From Bacteroidales bacterium (lineage in GTDB: Bacteria > Bacteroidota > Bacteroidia > Bacteroidales > P3): DNA of 41,319 nt. A program made the position numbers and the translations under genes. The notes under the pieces are model-generated. The model had not been told where the DNA came from and did not search any database. It saw only the letters and a list, made by a program, of their open reading frames with translations. Position 1 is the first letter of the stretch. Each line of letters starts with the position of its first letter. This document shows, piece after piece, positions 17,399 through 27,048 of this stretch. The DNA lies in contig JAFWZP010000046.1 of assembly GCA_017522255.1 (NCBI GenBank), positions 1 to 41,319 of the forward strand, written 5' to 3'.

Positions 17399-17503
17399 AA
17401 TTATGGATTTTTCTTTTTTTCTGTCTAAAGTCGAAGGGCGATAGGTGATTTCTCTTTTGTCCGGCGAAGCTCATCTCTCGTAGTCTTTATAAGTTACCCA
17501 CAT

Positions 17504-20500
17504 TTATTCTTCCAACAAATCTTTTCGCTTTTTGATAATTATGTTTTTCCACTGCTTACGTATGGCCGAAAATGTTCCTGTTCGTTCGTATTCTTTGCTG
17601 TACTTCTTTTCTGCGAGTTTTATTTTTAGCTTGGCGTTGTCTATATCATTCATATTACCGCCATATTTTACAAGCATTTTTATTCCCAATGGCCATTTCA
17701 GTACCGATACGTTATAATCGAAATCCATATTCATGTATTGAGTACCGGTGATGCCTACTTGGTAGCGGTCCATTTTGAAGATAAATGGCATAAACGAAAT
17801 AATCTGTTGCCTCATAAGTATTTCTACTGCAAGGCTGTCGATAAGGTTGCGGTCTTTATTTTCAAACAATAATAGTTTGGAGAATTTGCGGAATGTTTTA
17901 TTGTCGAGCAATACAAGGCTGTCGCCTCTTATGTAGCACGAAGCTACTAACGATGGCATGTTGATACTCAACGTAGAGTCGAACTCTCCTACTGCTATTA
18001 TATCGGTGGATATAAGACCTTCAAACGAACGCAACATAGGCAACATTGTATCCACTTCGGGTAACTTGGTGGTAAGTGTATTGATGTTCAGTTTGTCAAT
18101 TTTTAGTTCAGCCGAGAAGTCTGCTTTAGCTTGATTGATGGCTTTGTAAAGGAGTGTGATATTCATTGCCCCAAGGTCGGAAGCAAAGTTGAGATTGTCT
18201 AACAACACTGATTGGTTTTTTAGTACCACATCTCCGTTTATCTCTTTAAAGTTGGCTTTGCCATATAGAGCGTGTTTTATGTCGGTTCGTAATGATAGGT
18301 TTATGTTTTCGGGTATTTCTATCACCGACATTTGTACTACGGTGTCGGGTGCAGGTGTCAGGCTGTCGGTAGTGTTTTCTGTTACCACCATTACGTTCAT
18401 CAGTTCGTTGATGTTTAGGTTGTTTGATTTGAGAGTTAGGTTTCCTGTCAATTTTTCTTTTCCTGTAAGTGCTTTAGCCACATCGCTTATGGTACCCGAA
18501 AGCTGCAGGTCGGAATTTTTGGCACTCATTATAAAGTTTTTCAGTTTTAGGTCGTTGCCATCGAGGGCGAGTTTAAGTACCGGAATTGATACGGGATAGT
18601 TAAGCATTGCCATATTGGCTTCCACACTATTTATGTTAAAGTCTATGCCCACTTTCCAACGGTCAATTATCACCTGTAGCATATCTGAGTTTTGTGTCAG
18701 TGTGGTGTCGGTAAATGTATCGGTGAGGTATTTTATTAGTTCTTCTGTGTCGAGGTTGCGGTAGGTGTCGGCAGCTTGCAATGGTTTCAAGTTAAGAGCT
18801 ATATTCATATTACTGAAGTCTATTGCCATACTGTCGGCATCAAAGTTGGTGCCTTTGGTGCGTATGCTGCAAGCCAGCGATGGCGATAGGAGTGCGTCGC
18901 TATTGGGTTGCATAGATAGTTGCAGATGTGTTTCACCGCTGTTGTAATACATGGATTTCAGCATGGTAAGGTTGGCATTGGTCAGCATAATGTTGGCATA
19001 GGCCGTCATGGTTTTGTAGTCATATTCGGGCGAAAGCAAAGTATGTAAGTCTACTTTGCCAATGGTGCCGTCAGCCAACGAAGCATAGTTAAGTATAAGC
19101 GAGTCTATTTTAAGGTCAACATCGGCCAAGTATTTGTCAGCATATAGTGTGTCGTTGGTGTCGTTGGTTTGTAGGGTTATGGTTGCTTTGGGAAATTGTA
19201 TGTGCATGGTGTCCTGTGGGCTGTCCACACTTATTTTGTCCAATATCACTTGTGCGTCGGCGTTTACCTTTTCCCATTGTTGGTTGCTGATAGAACTTAG
19301 TTTGGTGTCTATGTTTACTTTTACGTCGGTTTTTCCTTTTATGTCCATGCCATCTATTACAGGAAAATATTGAAGGGTGTTTGTTATGTCCACATCGGTG
19401 ACGAGGCGTGCTTTCACACGGGGGTCGCCAAGTAGGTTGGAGGCATAGGCATTAGCGTCGAGGTTGGCACATACGCTTTTGAGCGAAAAGTTTTTTATGT
19501 CGGCGTATGATGGTTGGGCTTTGTTGAGATCCACAAAGGCATTGGCATTTAGCTGTATGTCGTTTATCCAAAAGTCGATACTTTCGTGCTTAAATGAAGC
19601 GTCATTTAGCAAAAGGCTTGCAGACAAGGTTGGGTATGTGTTTTGGGTGTATAGTCCTTTTACTTCGGCATCTATATCGAGGCTACCTGTAGCGTCCATA
19701 GTGTTTATTATTGGCACCAACACTGCGGGTACCATCTTTTTGGCTACATCTATGGCCGGCACCGAAGCGTGCAAACGGGCATCTACTTTTATACGTGATG
19801 TGTCCGGCATTGCCACATAGCCTTCCATGTCAAAGGCAATATCATTGATGCTTAAAGCAGCTTGTGCAAGGTCGATACCCATACTGTCGAGGTTGGCAGC
19901 AAGGGTGGTGGTAAATTTTATGTTCAAATCTTTGGCAAAGACTATGGAATCGGTTTTGAAATTTATTTTATCCAAGTCCATGCTGAACAACAGCGTGGCA
20001 TCGGGGTCAAGAAAGTTGCCACTAAGGTTTATTTTGGTTTTGTTTATTTTGGCGTATAGGTCAGAGGCATAGTCGTTGTAAATTATTTTGCCACTTGTTA
20101 CTTCTATATTTTCTATTGCAGCGGAGTGCAAGTAGTCGTTGAGTACAAAATCCGACGTGGTAGTATCTTCTTCCGATGGTGGAAATATCTGCCAATTGGC
20201 ATTGCCATTGGTGTCGGTATACACGTAGGCATTTATATTTTTCAATTCAATGTTGTTTATTTCAAGATCTTTGGTTTGTAAATACTTTATAGGGTCGAGT
20301 TTGATGTTGCAAGCTGCAAACGACAATAGCGAGTCTTTGGCTTCAGGAAAAGGGTTGCCGGCTTGTTTGAATGTTTTGGATACTACAACACCTTCGTTTA
20401 TGGTAAGATAAAAATCAGGATAGGTAGAAAGGAAAGTGATATCGATATTGTCAAAATGCACATCGGCATTAAGTAGTTCGTTGGCATAATGGTTCACAAT

Positions 20501-20662
20501 TTTAGTGGTTGTTTCGGGTGTGAACACAACATATAATGCTGCTCCCACCATTATACCGGCCAAAAGCACCACAGAAAGTAGTGTGATAAGTATTCCTTTT
20601 ATAATCATGAACACTATCGAACGTTTTTTCTTTGCAGGTTTATTGTTGTTTATCTCATTCAT
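17504..20662 (-). CDS. large AsmA-family envelope protein
   Basis: 1052 aa. A basic N-terminus (NNNKPAKKKR) precedes one membrane helix (about 18-45, IVFMIIKGILITLLSVVLLA), then a long periplasmic beta-rich stretch made of repeated strands of the AsmA/DUF748 type (VHFDNIDITFLSTYPDFYLTINEGVVV, LEINNIELKNINAYVY, GKTDVKVNIDTKL, LDNLNFASDLGAMNITL). Such proteins are anchored in the inner membrane; relatives TamB and YhdP are held to move phospholipid or help outer-membrane biogenesis. The reading frame is open upstream to 20737, but a consensus promoter at 20707-20738 overlaps that part, so the Met at 20662 (MNEINNNK) is chosen. Single gene. Confidence 0.87.
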   Translation of the reverse strand: MNEINNNKPAKKKRSIVFMIIKGILITLLSVVLLAGIMVGAALYVVFTPETTTKIVNHYANELLNADVHFDNIDITFLSTYPDFYLTINEGVVVSKTFKQAGNPFPEAKDSLLSFAACNIKLDPIKYLQTKDLEINNIELKNINAYVYTDTNGNANWQIFPPSEEDTTTSDFVLNDYLHSAAIENIEVTSGKIIYNDYASDLYAKINKTKINLSGNFLDPDATLLFSMDLDKINFKTDSIVFAKDLNIKFTTTLAANLDSMGIDLAQAALSINDIAFDMEGYVAMPDTSRIKVDARLHASVPAIDVAKKMVPAVLVPIINTMDATGSLDIDAEVKGLYTQNTYPTLSASLLLNDASFKHESIDFWINDIQLNANAFVDLNKAQPSYADIKNFSLKSVCANLDANAYASNLLGDPRVKARLVTDVDITNTLQYFPVIDGMDIKGKTDVKVNIDTKLSSISNQQWEKVNADAQVILDKISVDSPQDTMHIQFPKATITLQTNDTNDTLYADKYLADVDLKIDSLILNYASLADGTIGKVDLHTLLSPEYDYKTMTAYANIMLTNANLTMLKSMYYNSGETHLQLSMQPNSDALLSPSLACSIRTKGTNFDADSMAIDFSNMNIALNLKPLQAADTYRNLDTEELIKYLTDTFTDTTLTQNSDMLQVIIDRWKVGIDFNINSVEANMAMLNYPVSIPVLKLALDGNDLKLKNFIMSAKNSDLQLSGTISDVAKALTGKEKLTGNLTLKSNNLNINELMNVMVVTENTTDSLTPAPDTVVQMSVIEIPENINLSLRTDIKHALYGKANFKEINGDVVLKNQSVLLDNLNFASDLGAMNITLLYKAINQAKADFSAELKIDKLNINTLTTKLPEVDTMLPMLRSFEGLISTDIIAVGEFDSTLSINMPSLVASCYIRGDSLVLLDNKTFRKFSKLLLFENKDRNLIDSLAVEILMRQQIISFMPFIFKMDRYQVGITGTQYMNMDFDYNVSVLKWPLGIKMLVKYGGNMNDIDNAKLKIKLAEKKYSKEYERTGTFSAIRKQWKNIIIKKRKDLLEE

Positions 20663-20706
20663 TGCCAAATGATTTGTTGAATATATAATAGTTGTATTAA
20701 TAGTTG

Positions 20707-20738
20707 CAAAGTTAAACTTTTTTTTCGGTTTTGGCAAA
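20707..20738 (-). promoter_or_regulatory. consensus promoter of the AsmA-like gene
   Basis: Minus strand TTTG (plus CAAA 20735-20738), 20-nt spacer, TAACTTTG (plus CAAAGTTA 20707-20714). It lies 45 nt upstream of the chosen start and rules out the longer N-terminus. Confidence 0.75.
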
Positions 20739-20773
20739 AGTTATTATTAATATTGCAACTTATATCATTCTTG

Positions 20774-20806
20774 TTTGGCTTTATTGGATTTTTTGATGTA
20801 TATTTG
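20774..20806 (+). promoter_or_regulatory. cysS promoter
   Basis: TTTG (20774-20777), 21-nt spacer, TATATTTG (20799-20806). Good Bacteroidota match 64 nt before the cysS ATG, back to back with the AsmA-gene promoter. Confidence 0.65.
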
Positions 20807-20869
20807 CACAATATAAAAGAACCAATGAAGTTATTATATTGTTATGAATAATAGTAAATTAAATATACA

Positions 20870-22339
20870 ATGGAAAATAAATTAGTTGTCTATAATACGT
20901 TATCGCGAAAAAAAGAAGTCTTCGAACCGTTGCATGCTCCTTTTGTAGGAATGTATGTATGCGGACCTACAGTATATGGCGATGCACATTTGGGACATGC
21001 TCGTCCTGCTATTACTTTCGATTTGGTGTTTCGTTATTTGCAACATTTGGGATATAAGGTGCGTTATGTTCGCAATATTACCGATGTTGGGCATCTCGAA
21101 CATGATGCTGATGAGGGCGAAGACAAGATCGCCAAAAAAGCACGTTTGGAAAAACTCGAACCGATGGAAGTGGCTCAATATTATACCGACCGTTATCATG
21201 TGGCAATGGATGCCCTTAATGTAAAGCGTCCGAGTATCGAACCTCGTGCTTCGGGGCATATAATAGAGCAGATAGAAGTAGTGGAAAAACTGTTGGAAGC
21301 AGGTTATGCTTATGAATCGAACGGGTCGGTATATTTTGATGTGCGTAAATATAATGATGCCACCGGCAAGTATGGTTGCTTATCGGGACGTGTGATAGAT
21401 GAACTACTTTCTACCACTCGTGAACTTGATGGACAATCGGAAAAGCACAATACTGCCGATTTTGCATTGTGGAAAAATGCGAGTCCCGAACATATAATGC
21501 GTTGGAACTCGCCTTGGGGTGTAGGATTCCCTGGTTGGCATACCGAATGCACTGCTATGGGCACCAAATACCTTGGCGAAACTTTCGATATACACGGTGG
21601 TGGTATGGATTTGTTGTTCCCTCATCACGAATCGGAGATAGCTCAGCAAACGGGTATTACAGGGCATGGCCCTTGCAAGTATTGGATGCACAACAATATG
21701 ATTACTATCAATGGTCAAAAGATGGGTAAGTCGTTGGGTAACTTTATCACTTTGGGTGAGTTTTTTGATGGCAGTCATCAAATGCTCGAAAAGGCATATA
21801 GTCCTATGACTATCCGTTTCTTTATCCTTCAGGCTCATTATCGTAGCACTGTGGATTTTTCCAACGAAGCATTGCAAGCTGCCGAAAAGGGTTTTAATCG
21901 TTTGATGCAAGCATATAAAACTTTGCAAAAGTTGCAACCATCAAAAACTTCCTCGGTGAATGTTAACGAATACCGTCAACGCTGCTACGATGCCATGAAC
22001 GACGACCTAAACAGTCCTATTCTTATAGCTCATTTGTTCGATATAACCAAGGTTATAAATTCGGTAAACGACAAAAAAGAAACTCTTACTCAAGCCGATA
22101 TTGATGAATTGAAATCGATATTTGACACTTTCGTGTTTGAGATATTGGGATTGAAAGATGAGCAATCGGGCGACAACACTGCTTTGCTTGATGGCTTGAT
22201 ATCGATGATACTCGAAGTGCGTCAACAGGCAAAAAGTCAGAAAGATTGGGCTACATCAGATCGCATTCGTGATGACTTGCAAAAACTTGGCGTTTCAATA
22301 AAAGATGGAAAAGAGGGTGCTACTTGGTCTATAGAATAA
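20870..22339 (+). CDS. cysS: cysteine--tRNA ligase
   Basis: 489 aa class I synthetase charging tRNA-Cys, cytosolic. The first zinc Cys and HIGH-like motif are [20 protein letters not shown] (about 30-49). Further zinc ligands appear in [10 protein letters not shown] and HHESEIAQ, and the KMSKS loop is KMGKSLGNF. The C-terminal helical part carries the DALR-like anticodon-binding region, ending in [28 protein letters not shown]. Full length. 16 nt upstream of the BadF-type kinase, so probably co-transcribed. Confidence 0.96.
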   Translation: MENKLVVYNTLSRKKEVFEPLHAPFVGMYVCGPTVYGDAHLGHARPAITFDLVFRYLQHLGYKVRYVRNITDVGHLEHDADEGEDKIAKKARLEKLEPMEVAQYYTDRYHVAMDALNVKRPSIEPRASGHIIEQIEVVEKLLEAGYAYESNGSVYFDVRKYNDATGKYGCLSGRVIDELLSTTRELDGQSEKHNTADFALWKNASPEHIMRWNSPWGVGFPGWHTECTAMGTKYLGETFDIHGGGMDLLFPHHESEIAQQTGITGHGPCKYWMHNNMITINGQKMGKSLGNFITLGEFFDGSHQMLEKAYSPMTIRFFILQAHYRSTVDFSNEALQAAEKGFNRLMQAYKTLQKLQPSKTSSVNVNEYRQRCYDAMNDDLNSPILIAHLFDITKVINSVNDKKETLTQADIDELKSIFDTFVFEILGLKDEQSGDNTALLDGLISMILEVRQQAKSQKDWATSDRIRDDLQKLGVSIKDGKEGATWSIE

Positions 22340-22355
22340 TATATCATAAAACTAA

Positions 22356-23216
22356 ATGATAGTTATAGCAGATAGTGGGTCTACAAAAACCCTTTGGTGT
22401 TTCGTATCCCGAAATATGGGCATAACAAAAGTCCATACTTCGGGTATGAACCCGAATTTTATCACCAAAACAGATTACAACATTATTAACCAAACTTTGC
22501 TACCTTATATTACCAACTTCGACCCTATAGAAAATGTATATTTTTATGGGGCAGGCTGTGGTACTCAAAATGGCAAAGATAAAATAAAACAACTATTGCA
22601 AAAAACATTTGCCAATGCCTATATATCTGTGGAAACCGATATGCTTGGAGCATGCATAGGTAGCTGTGGCAATGCTAGTGGCATAGTGGGTATATTGGGG
22701 ACAGGCTCCAACTCGTGCTTATACAATAACGGTACTATTATACAAAATATTCCTGCTCTTGGCTATACTTTGTGTGACGAAGGGTCTGGCAATCATATCG
22801 GGAAACTGTTACTTAAGACTTATTTGAGAGGATTTATGCCTTCCGATTTGTGTTGCGATTTTAAAAATAAATACCCTTACGATACTTCTTATTTTCTCGA
22901 CCATTTATATAACCAACCTTTCCCCAATAGATTTTTGGCATCTTTTGCACCTTTTGCCTTCGAACATAGGCAACATCCGTTTGTGGGACAGTTGTTGCAC
23001 AAGGTGTTTCAATCTTTTTTCGAAGAGCAGATAATATGCTATGATGGTTACAACGACTATAAGTTACACCTCGTAGGGTCGGTGGCATATTGTTTTGAAA
23101 ATGAGATAGCAAAGGTGGCAAAAGAGTACGGCATAACCATAACATCGATAGAACAATCGCCTATCGATGGATTGATTTCGTTGCTCTCTTGCCCTTATCT
23201 ACCCCTATTTATTTAA
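22356..23216 (+). CDS. BadF/BadG-type ATPase, N-acetylglucosamine kinase-like
   Basis: 286 aa member of the ASKHA fold. The phosphate-1 motif is IADSGSTKTLW (4-14), then GAGCGTQNGKDKI, the phosphate-2 region GIVGILGTGSNSCLYN and the adenosine site LVGSVAYCFENEI. The family includes GlcNAc and glucosamine kinases and the activator ATPases of benzoyl-CoA-type dehydratases. The single-domain size and the GTGSNS motif are closest to the GlcNAc kinases common in Bacteroidota, where they recycle cell-wall amino sugars. Follows cysS; convergent with yitT over 58 nt with no clear terminator. Confidence 0.82.
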   Translation: MIVIADSGSTKTLWCFVSRNMGITKVHTSGMNPNFITKTDYNIINQTLLPYITNFDPIENVYFYGAGCGTQNGKDKIKQLLQKTFANAYISVETDMLGACIGSCGNASGIVGILGTGSNSCLYNNGTIIQNIPALGYTLCDEGSGNHIGKLLLKTYLRGFMPSDLCCDFKNKYPYDTSYFLDHLYNQPFPNRFLASFAPFAFEHRQHPFVGQLLHKVFQSFFEEQIICYDGYNDYKLHLVGSVAYCFENEIAKVAKEYGITITSIEQSPIDGLISLLSCPYLPLFI

Positions 23217-23274
23217 ACGCATACCACTAACCAAATAACCGTTAGAGAGCTTTGAGCTATTAGTTGCTCACTGT

Positions 23275-24228
23275 TTAAATCTTTCTTCTGATATTATCTT
23301 TATCTTTTTTAGATAGCCAGAAACCATATATTTCGCTTACGTTGCCTGCTGTTACAAAGGCATCTATGCCCTCGTCGTTGATAAGTTTCATAAGGCGGGT
23401 AAACTCATCTTTGTTTAGTAATGCTTCTATCTCTACTTTCTTTTCGTTGCTGTATCCTCCCGTTACTTCGTATAGCGTAACGCCACGTACAAGGTCGTGA
23501 ATGATAAATTCTTTCAATCTTTCGTGTTGCGACGATATTATACATACACGCTTTTTGGCATTAAGTCCTGCAGTAAAAAAGTCTACTACCAAACCATTTA
23601 TCCAAGTACCTATTAAGCCTATTACCACCATGTGGAAAGGATTGATGGCAAAAGCCGTGCAGCATATTATGGCACCTGCCACCGATACCGAAGCACCAAT
23701 GTCGAAATGCAAATATTTGTTTACTATTTTGGCCAAAATATCTAACCCTCCAGTGCTGGCATTTATCTTAAAAAGAACAGTTTGAGCAGCACTTAACAAT
23801 AACACAAAGCACACAAGGTCGAACCAAATATCGCCCATGATAGATGGCGTTTGTGCATTGGCTTGAATAAAATTTTCGTAAGGAAAATAGGTTTCCAACA
23901 CTCTCATCATAGGACCAAGAATAAGAGCGGTATATACCGTTTTTATACCAAACTCTTTGCCTATAAGAAAATATGCCAACACAAGCAATATGGCATTGAT
24001 AACCAAAATGACCGTCGACACAGGCAGTGCCACTCCAAATAAACTTTCCGACACTCCGCTTATAACTATCGACAAACCCGAAATGGTACCGATAATAAGT
24101 TTGCTGGGCACAAGAAAATAATAAACAGCACATGCCGTTATCATCATTCCCACGGTCATAATGAACAATTCGACCCAAAATTTCTTGGTCTTTAATACAT
24201 TTCCTATCTTTTCTAACACAGATAACAT
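23275..24228 (-). CDS. YitT-family membrane protein
   Basis: 317 aa. Five to six membrane helices (about 20-210) with the YitT motifs FFLVPSKLIIGTISGLSIVI near helix 2 and KINASTGGLDILAKIVNKY in the loop after helix 4, followed by a soluble C-terminal DUF2179 domain (about 222-310) with KKRVCIISSQHERLKEFI, RGVTLYEVTGGYSNEKKVEI and GNVSEIYG. The function is unknown; a transporter role is often proposed. Its own promoter (24279-24309) is divergent from the RNase H promoter. Confidence 0.9.
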   Translation of the reverse strand: MLSVLEKIGNVLKTKKFWVELFIMTVGMMITACAVYYFLVPSKLIIGTISGLSIVISGVSESLFGVALPVSTVILVINAILLVLAYFLIGKEFGIKTVYTALILGPMMRVLETYFPYENFIQANAQTPSIMGDIWFDLVCFVLLLSAAQTVLFKINASTGGLDILAKIVNKYLHFDIGASVSVAGAIICCTAFAINPFHMVVIGLIGTWINGLVVDFFTAGLNAKKRVCIISSQHERLKEFIIHDLVRGVTLYEVTGGYSNEKKVEIEALLNKDEFTRLMKLINDEGIDAFVTAGNVSEIYGFWLSKKDKDNIRRKI

Positions 24229-24278
24229 CTTATTATTTAATTATTTATATCGTTAATATTATATTAGTTTATAAACTG

Positions 24279-24309
24279 CAAATGTACACTTTTTTATCGA
24301 ATTTACATA
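24279..24309 (-). promoter_or_regulatory. candidate yitT promoter
   Basis: Minus strand TACATTTG (plus CAAATGTA 24279-24286). A 3/4 match to TTTG (plus CATA 24306-24309) with 19-nt spacing, 51 nt before the start codon. Confidence 0.55.
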
Positions 24310-24390
24310 TATTTTTTTTTAATATTTGAGCTTTGAGCTTTTTTATGATTTCCGGTTTAAGATTTAAGGTCTGCTGTCTGTTCACAAACT

Positions 24391-24422
24391 CTTGTTTATT
24401 TTCAAAAAAAGTAGTAATTTTG
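24391..24422 (+). promoter_or_regulatory. candidate promoter of the RNase H gene
   Basis: CTTG (24391-24394), 20-nt spacer, TAATTTTG (24415-24422), 36 nt before the ATG. The intergenic DNA before it (24322-24340) also contains the TTTGAGC TTTGAGC type of short repeat seen near 39.7 kb. Confidence 0.55.
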
Positions 24423-24457
24423 CAAACGATTTACAGATAATATAAACAAGCACAGAG

Positions 24458-25084
24458 ATGGCTAAAAGGCAAAAATATTACGCAGTGTGGAGTGGCAAAA
24501 CGAAGGGCATTTTTAACTCGTGGGACGAATGTAAGCAGCAGATAACGGGTGTGAAAGGTGCTCAGTATAAGTCGTTCGACTCTTTGGAGCAAGCTCAAAA
24601 AGCTTTAGCCATGGATTATTGGCAATGTGTAGCAGACGCAAAAAAAGAATCTGCCACTCGTCCTTTGGAGGAGTGTAAAGGTGTGATAGCTAATAGCTTG
24701 GCGGTAGATGCGGCATGTTCGGGAAATCCCGGTCCAATGGAGTATCAAGGGGTGAGAACTTACGATAAAGAACGTATGTTTCATGTTAAGTTTGAGTTGG
24801 GTACAAATAATATAGGCGAGTTTTTGGCTTTGGTGCATGGCTTGTCGTACCTGAAAAAACACAATCTGCCACAACCGTTGTATTCCGATTCGGTAAATGC
24901 CATATCGTGGGTGAAACAGAAGAAATGCAAAACGAAACTCGACCGTAATGAAAAAACCGAAGAGTTGTTCAAATATATCGACCGTGCCGAAGCTTGGCTT
25001 AAAACCAATACCTACACCACTCAAATACTGAAGTGGGATACCGACAATTGGGGCGAAATACCTGCCGATTTTAATCGAAAATAG
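24458..25084 (+). CDS. ribonuclease H with viroplasmin-like N-terminus
   Basis: 208 aa. The N-terminal 50 residues (KYYAVWSGKTKGIFNSWDECKQQITGVKGAQYKSF) are the viroplasmin/caulimovirus-type RNA:DNA hybrid-binding domain known from RNase H1. The rest is an RNase H fold with the four metal ligands in place: VDAACSGNPGP, NNIGEFLAL, LYSDSVNAI and GEIPADFNRK. It removes RNA from RNA:DNA hybrids in the cytosol. The C-terminal half is shorter and more divergent than E. coli RnhA, in line with the Bacteroidota 'ribonuclease H family' proteins. Single gene. Confidence 0.9.
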   Translation: MAKRQKYYAVWSGKTKGIFNSWDECKQQITGVKGAQYKSFDSLEQAQKALAMDYWQCVADAKKESATRPLEECKGVIANSLAVDAACSGNPGPMEYQGVRTYDKERMFHVKFELGTNNIGEFLALVHGLSYLKKHNLPQPLYSDSVNAISWVKQKKCKTKLDRNEKTEELFKYIDRAEAWLKTNTYTTQILKWDTDNWGEIPADFNRK

Positions 25085-25154
25085 CTATGAGTTGCGAGTT
25101 TGAAAGGCTCTGTTATATGCAATCCATGGCATCGTCTTGGGGGACGTAACTATC

Positions 25155-25189
25155 TTCCCTCTTTCAGGAGAGATAAAAGGGAGGTTTTT
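25155..25189 (+). terminator. possible terminator after the RNase H gene
   Basis: TTCCCTCTTT (25155-25164) can pair with AAAAGGGA (25175-25182), with one bulge, and a TTTTT run follows. It lies 70 nt past the stop codon, so it is only a weak candidate. Confidence 0.35.
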
Positions 25190-25309
25190 CTATACCATTG
25201 TTTATCACAGAATGATGAACTTTTTAGGGACAACGAGCTTTAATTCTTAGCACTACTCGTAGCTATATATAATCTCGAATTTCGAAAACAACAAAATTGT
25301 ATCTGTGGG

Positions 25310-25326
25310 GGCGAATCGCATTCGCC
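25310..25326. repeat. REP-like hairpin GGCGAATCGCATTCGCC
   Basis: Perfect 7-bp palindrome GGCGAAT-CGC-ATTCGCC in a non-coding stretch (25085-25401) between convergent genes. Its GC-rich sequence stands out from the surroundings. It resembles short palindromes of the form GGGGCGAAT..ATTCGCCCC that are scattered in many bacterial genomes; that comparison is from memory. Nothing else is visible in this interval. Confidence 0.5.
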
Positions 25327-25401
25327 AATATAATAAGTGGTATTTGCGAAACGTCTGTGCCCCATTAACAAGGTTAGCTATACATATTACATTAAAAAAA
25401 C

Positions 25402-26172
25402 TCATTGTTGTAGGAATGATATAATGGTTGTTATCAAATCTTCAAAATTGTCGGTGTGTACCCAATGGCCTGCATTTGTTATGGAGACAAGTTTTAAATG
25501 GTCGAAGGTGTCTTGCAATTCTTTGATACCCAATGGCGTTACATAATTTGATTTTTCTCCTTTTATCACTAACAGTGGTGTAGAGCAATGCGATTGCAGT
25601 TTTATTGGTTGCAACACTTGGTGGTAGTGTGTGCATAGTAGTGAGGTGTTCCATTTCCAACTTAATTGTTGTTGTTGAATTTTCAAACCTTTAGTGAGCA
25701 TTGTCGCCACTGATGGTTCTATGCCCATCGTGCAAAAATGGGCGTGTGCCTGTTTCAAGGTCTTCAAAACGGGTAATGGTTGGTTGATGATTTCTATCAT
25801 TTTTTTGATATTTTCATCGGGTTGAGCCTCCGAAGTGATGTCTATTACAACTATTTTTTCGATGTTGTTATTATTTTTTTTTGCTAAATTCAGTGCTATT
25901 TTTCCACCCCACGAATGTCCTATTATAATGGGTTGTTCGATGTGGTGTAGGTCGATGAAATGTTCAATATGATATGCTATGCTTTGATAATCTAAGGTGT
26001 TGGTATGAAAGCTGTTTCCGTGATTTGGGAGGTCTGGAATTATCACTCTGTAGGTGTTGGCAAGTCTTTTGGCAGTGGGTATCCAATAGTCGCTACACCC
26101 CATTATTCCATGCAGTATAATAATGGTTTTTCCACTTCCGAAATCACGAAAAAATAAATCTTTGTTGCACAT
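25402..26172 (-). CDS. alpha/beta hydrolase (YbfF-like esterase)
   Basis: 256 aa from the chosen start. The fold is standard: oxyanion loop IIILHGIMGCSDYW, PDLPNHGNS, nucleophile elbow GHSWGGKIAL with the catalytic Ser, acid in the DITSEAQP region or the later KGEKSNYVT strand, and His in NAGHWVHTDN. It would hydrolyse an ester or thioester; the substrate is unknown. The sequence is closest in style to E. coli YbfF. The frame is open upstream to 26226, but MCNKDLFFRDFGSGKTII at 26172 is the normal N-terminus of the family. Ends at a genuine TGA stop right after the last helix. Confidence 0.88.
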   Translation of the reverse strand: MCNKDLFFRDFGSGKTIIILHGIMGCSDYWIPTAKRLANTYRVIIPDLPNHGNSFHTNTLDYQSIAYHIEHFIDLHHIEQPIIIGHSWGGKIALNLAKKNNNNIEKIVVIDITSEAQPDENIKKMIEIINQPLPVLKTLKQAHAHFCTMGIEPSVATMLTKGLKIQQQQLSWKWNTSLLCTHYHQVLQPIKLQSHCSTPLLVIKGEKSNYVTPLGIKELQDTFDHLKLVSITNAGHWVHTDNFEDLITTIISFLQQ

Positions 26173-26321
26173 GTCAAAAAATATCGTTAATTTTGCAGTC
26201 GATTTTGTCAGTGTCAAAAGAAACACTTTTTGATAGGAAACGAAAAAACTTTTGATTTGTTGTTAATGACATTTGCAAAGTAGTAAGAAATGTAGAAAAG
26301 TAAATATAAAAAATATAGATT

Positions 26322-26894
26322 ATGGAATATATTTTAATTATCATCGGAGCCATTTTTGTCAATAACGTTGTGTTGGCACAGTTTTTGGCGATTTGTCCTT
26401 TCTTGGGTGTGTCAAAGGATGTAAAAAGTTCGTTAGGCATGGGAGGTGCCGTATTGTTTGTAATGCTTATAGCTACTTTGGTAACTTATTTGATTCAAAC
26501 ATATATCCTTACACCTTTCGGTTTGGATTATTTGCAAACCATTTGTTTTATTTTGGTGATAGCAGGTTTGGTGCAAATGGTGGAAATTATACTTAAAAAG
26601 ATAGCTCCTGCCTTGTATCAAACGTTGGGAATATTTTTGCCACTTATTACCACCAATTGTGCTGTACTTGGTGTGGCTATTATGGTTATTCAAAAGCAGA
26701 TGACGCTTTTAGAAAGCATTACTTATGCTTGTGGGATTGCCATAGGTTTTACTTTGGCATTGGTGATATTTGCGGGTATACGTGAACAATTGGCATTAAA
26801 CAAAGTGCCAAAAGCTATGCAGGGTGTTCCTATCGCATTGGTAACAGCAGGTATATTGGCAATGGCATTTATGGGATTTTCGGGTTTAGTATAA
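26322..26894 (+). CDS. rnfA: RnfA subunit of the Rnf electron-transport complex
   Basis: 190 aa integral-membrane protein with six helices. The N-terminus IGAIFVNNVVLAQFLAICPFLGVSK holds the family's half-membrane helix and a conserved Cys; the pseudo-symmetric second copy is LGIFLPLITTNCAVLGVAIM with the second Cys. Rnf moves electrons between ferredoxin and NAD+ coupled to Na+ or H+ transport, and RnfA/RnfE bind an Fe-S centre inside the membrane. The related NqrE starts differently (FVENMALAFFLG), so RnfA is preferred. Unusually, no other rnf gene is adjacent: the upstream gene is an opposite-strand hydrolase and a terminator follows. Confidence 0.87.
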   Translation: MEYILIIIGAIFVNNVVLAQFLAICPFLGVSKDVKSSLGMGGAVLFVMLIATLVTYLIQTYILTPFGLDYLQTICFILVIAGLVQMVEIILKKIAPALYQTLGIFLPLITTNCAVLGVAIMVIQKQMTLLESITYACGIAIGFTLALVIFAGIREQLALNKVPKAMQGVPIALVTAGILAMAFMGFSGLV

Positions 26895-26943
26895 AAAAAA
26901 TCGTACATAATAAGTTCAAAAAGGTGAGAAATGCCTATCTCGG

Positions 26944-26967
26944 AAGGCAAAATCTTGCCTTTTTTTG
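26944..26967 (+). terminator. intrinsic terminator after rnfA
   Basis: AAGGCAA (26944-26950) / TTGCCTT (26955-26961) with a 4-nt loop and a T run to 26967. Confidence 0.85.
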
Positions 26968-27048
26968 TGTTTTGGGCTTAAAAATATGTATTTTTATTCT
27001 CTTGATATATAGTTGATTATATATTTGTGATAATTTTTTTTTCATATT

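Noticed and set aside
20662..20737. Longer N-terminus of the AsmA-like protein
   Set aside because: A consensus promoter on the same strand overlaps it, so the transcript would start inside this segment.
26322..26894. NqrE in place of RnfA
   Set aside because: The N-terminal NNVVLAQFLAICPFLGVSK is the RnfA form; NqrE has a different VENMALAFFLGMC-like segment. No nqr gene is adjacent either.
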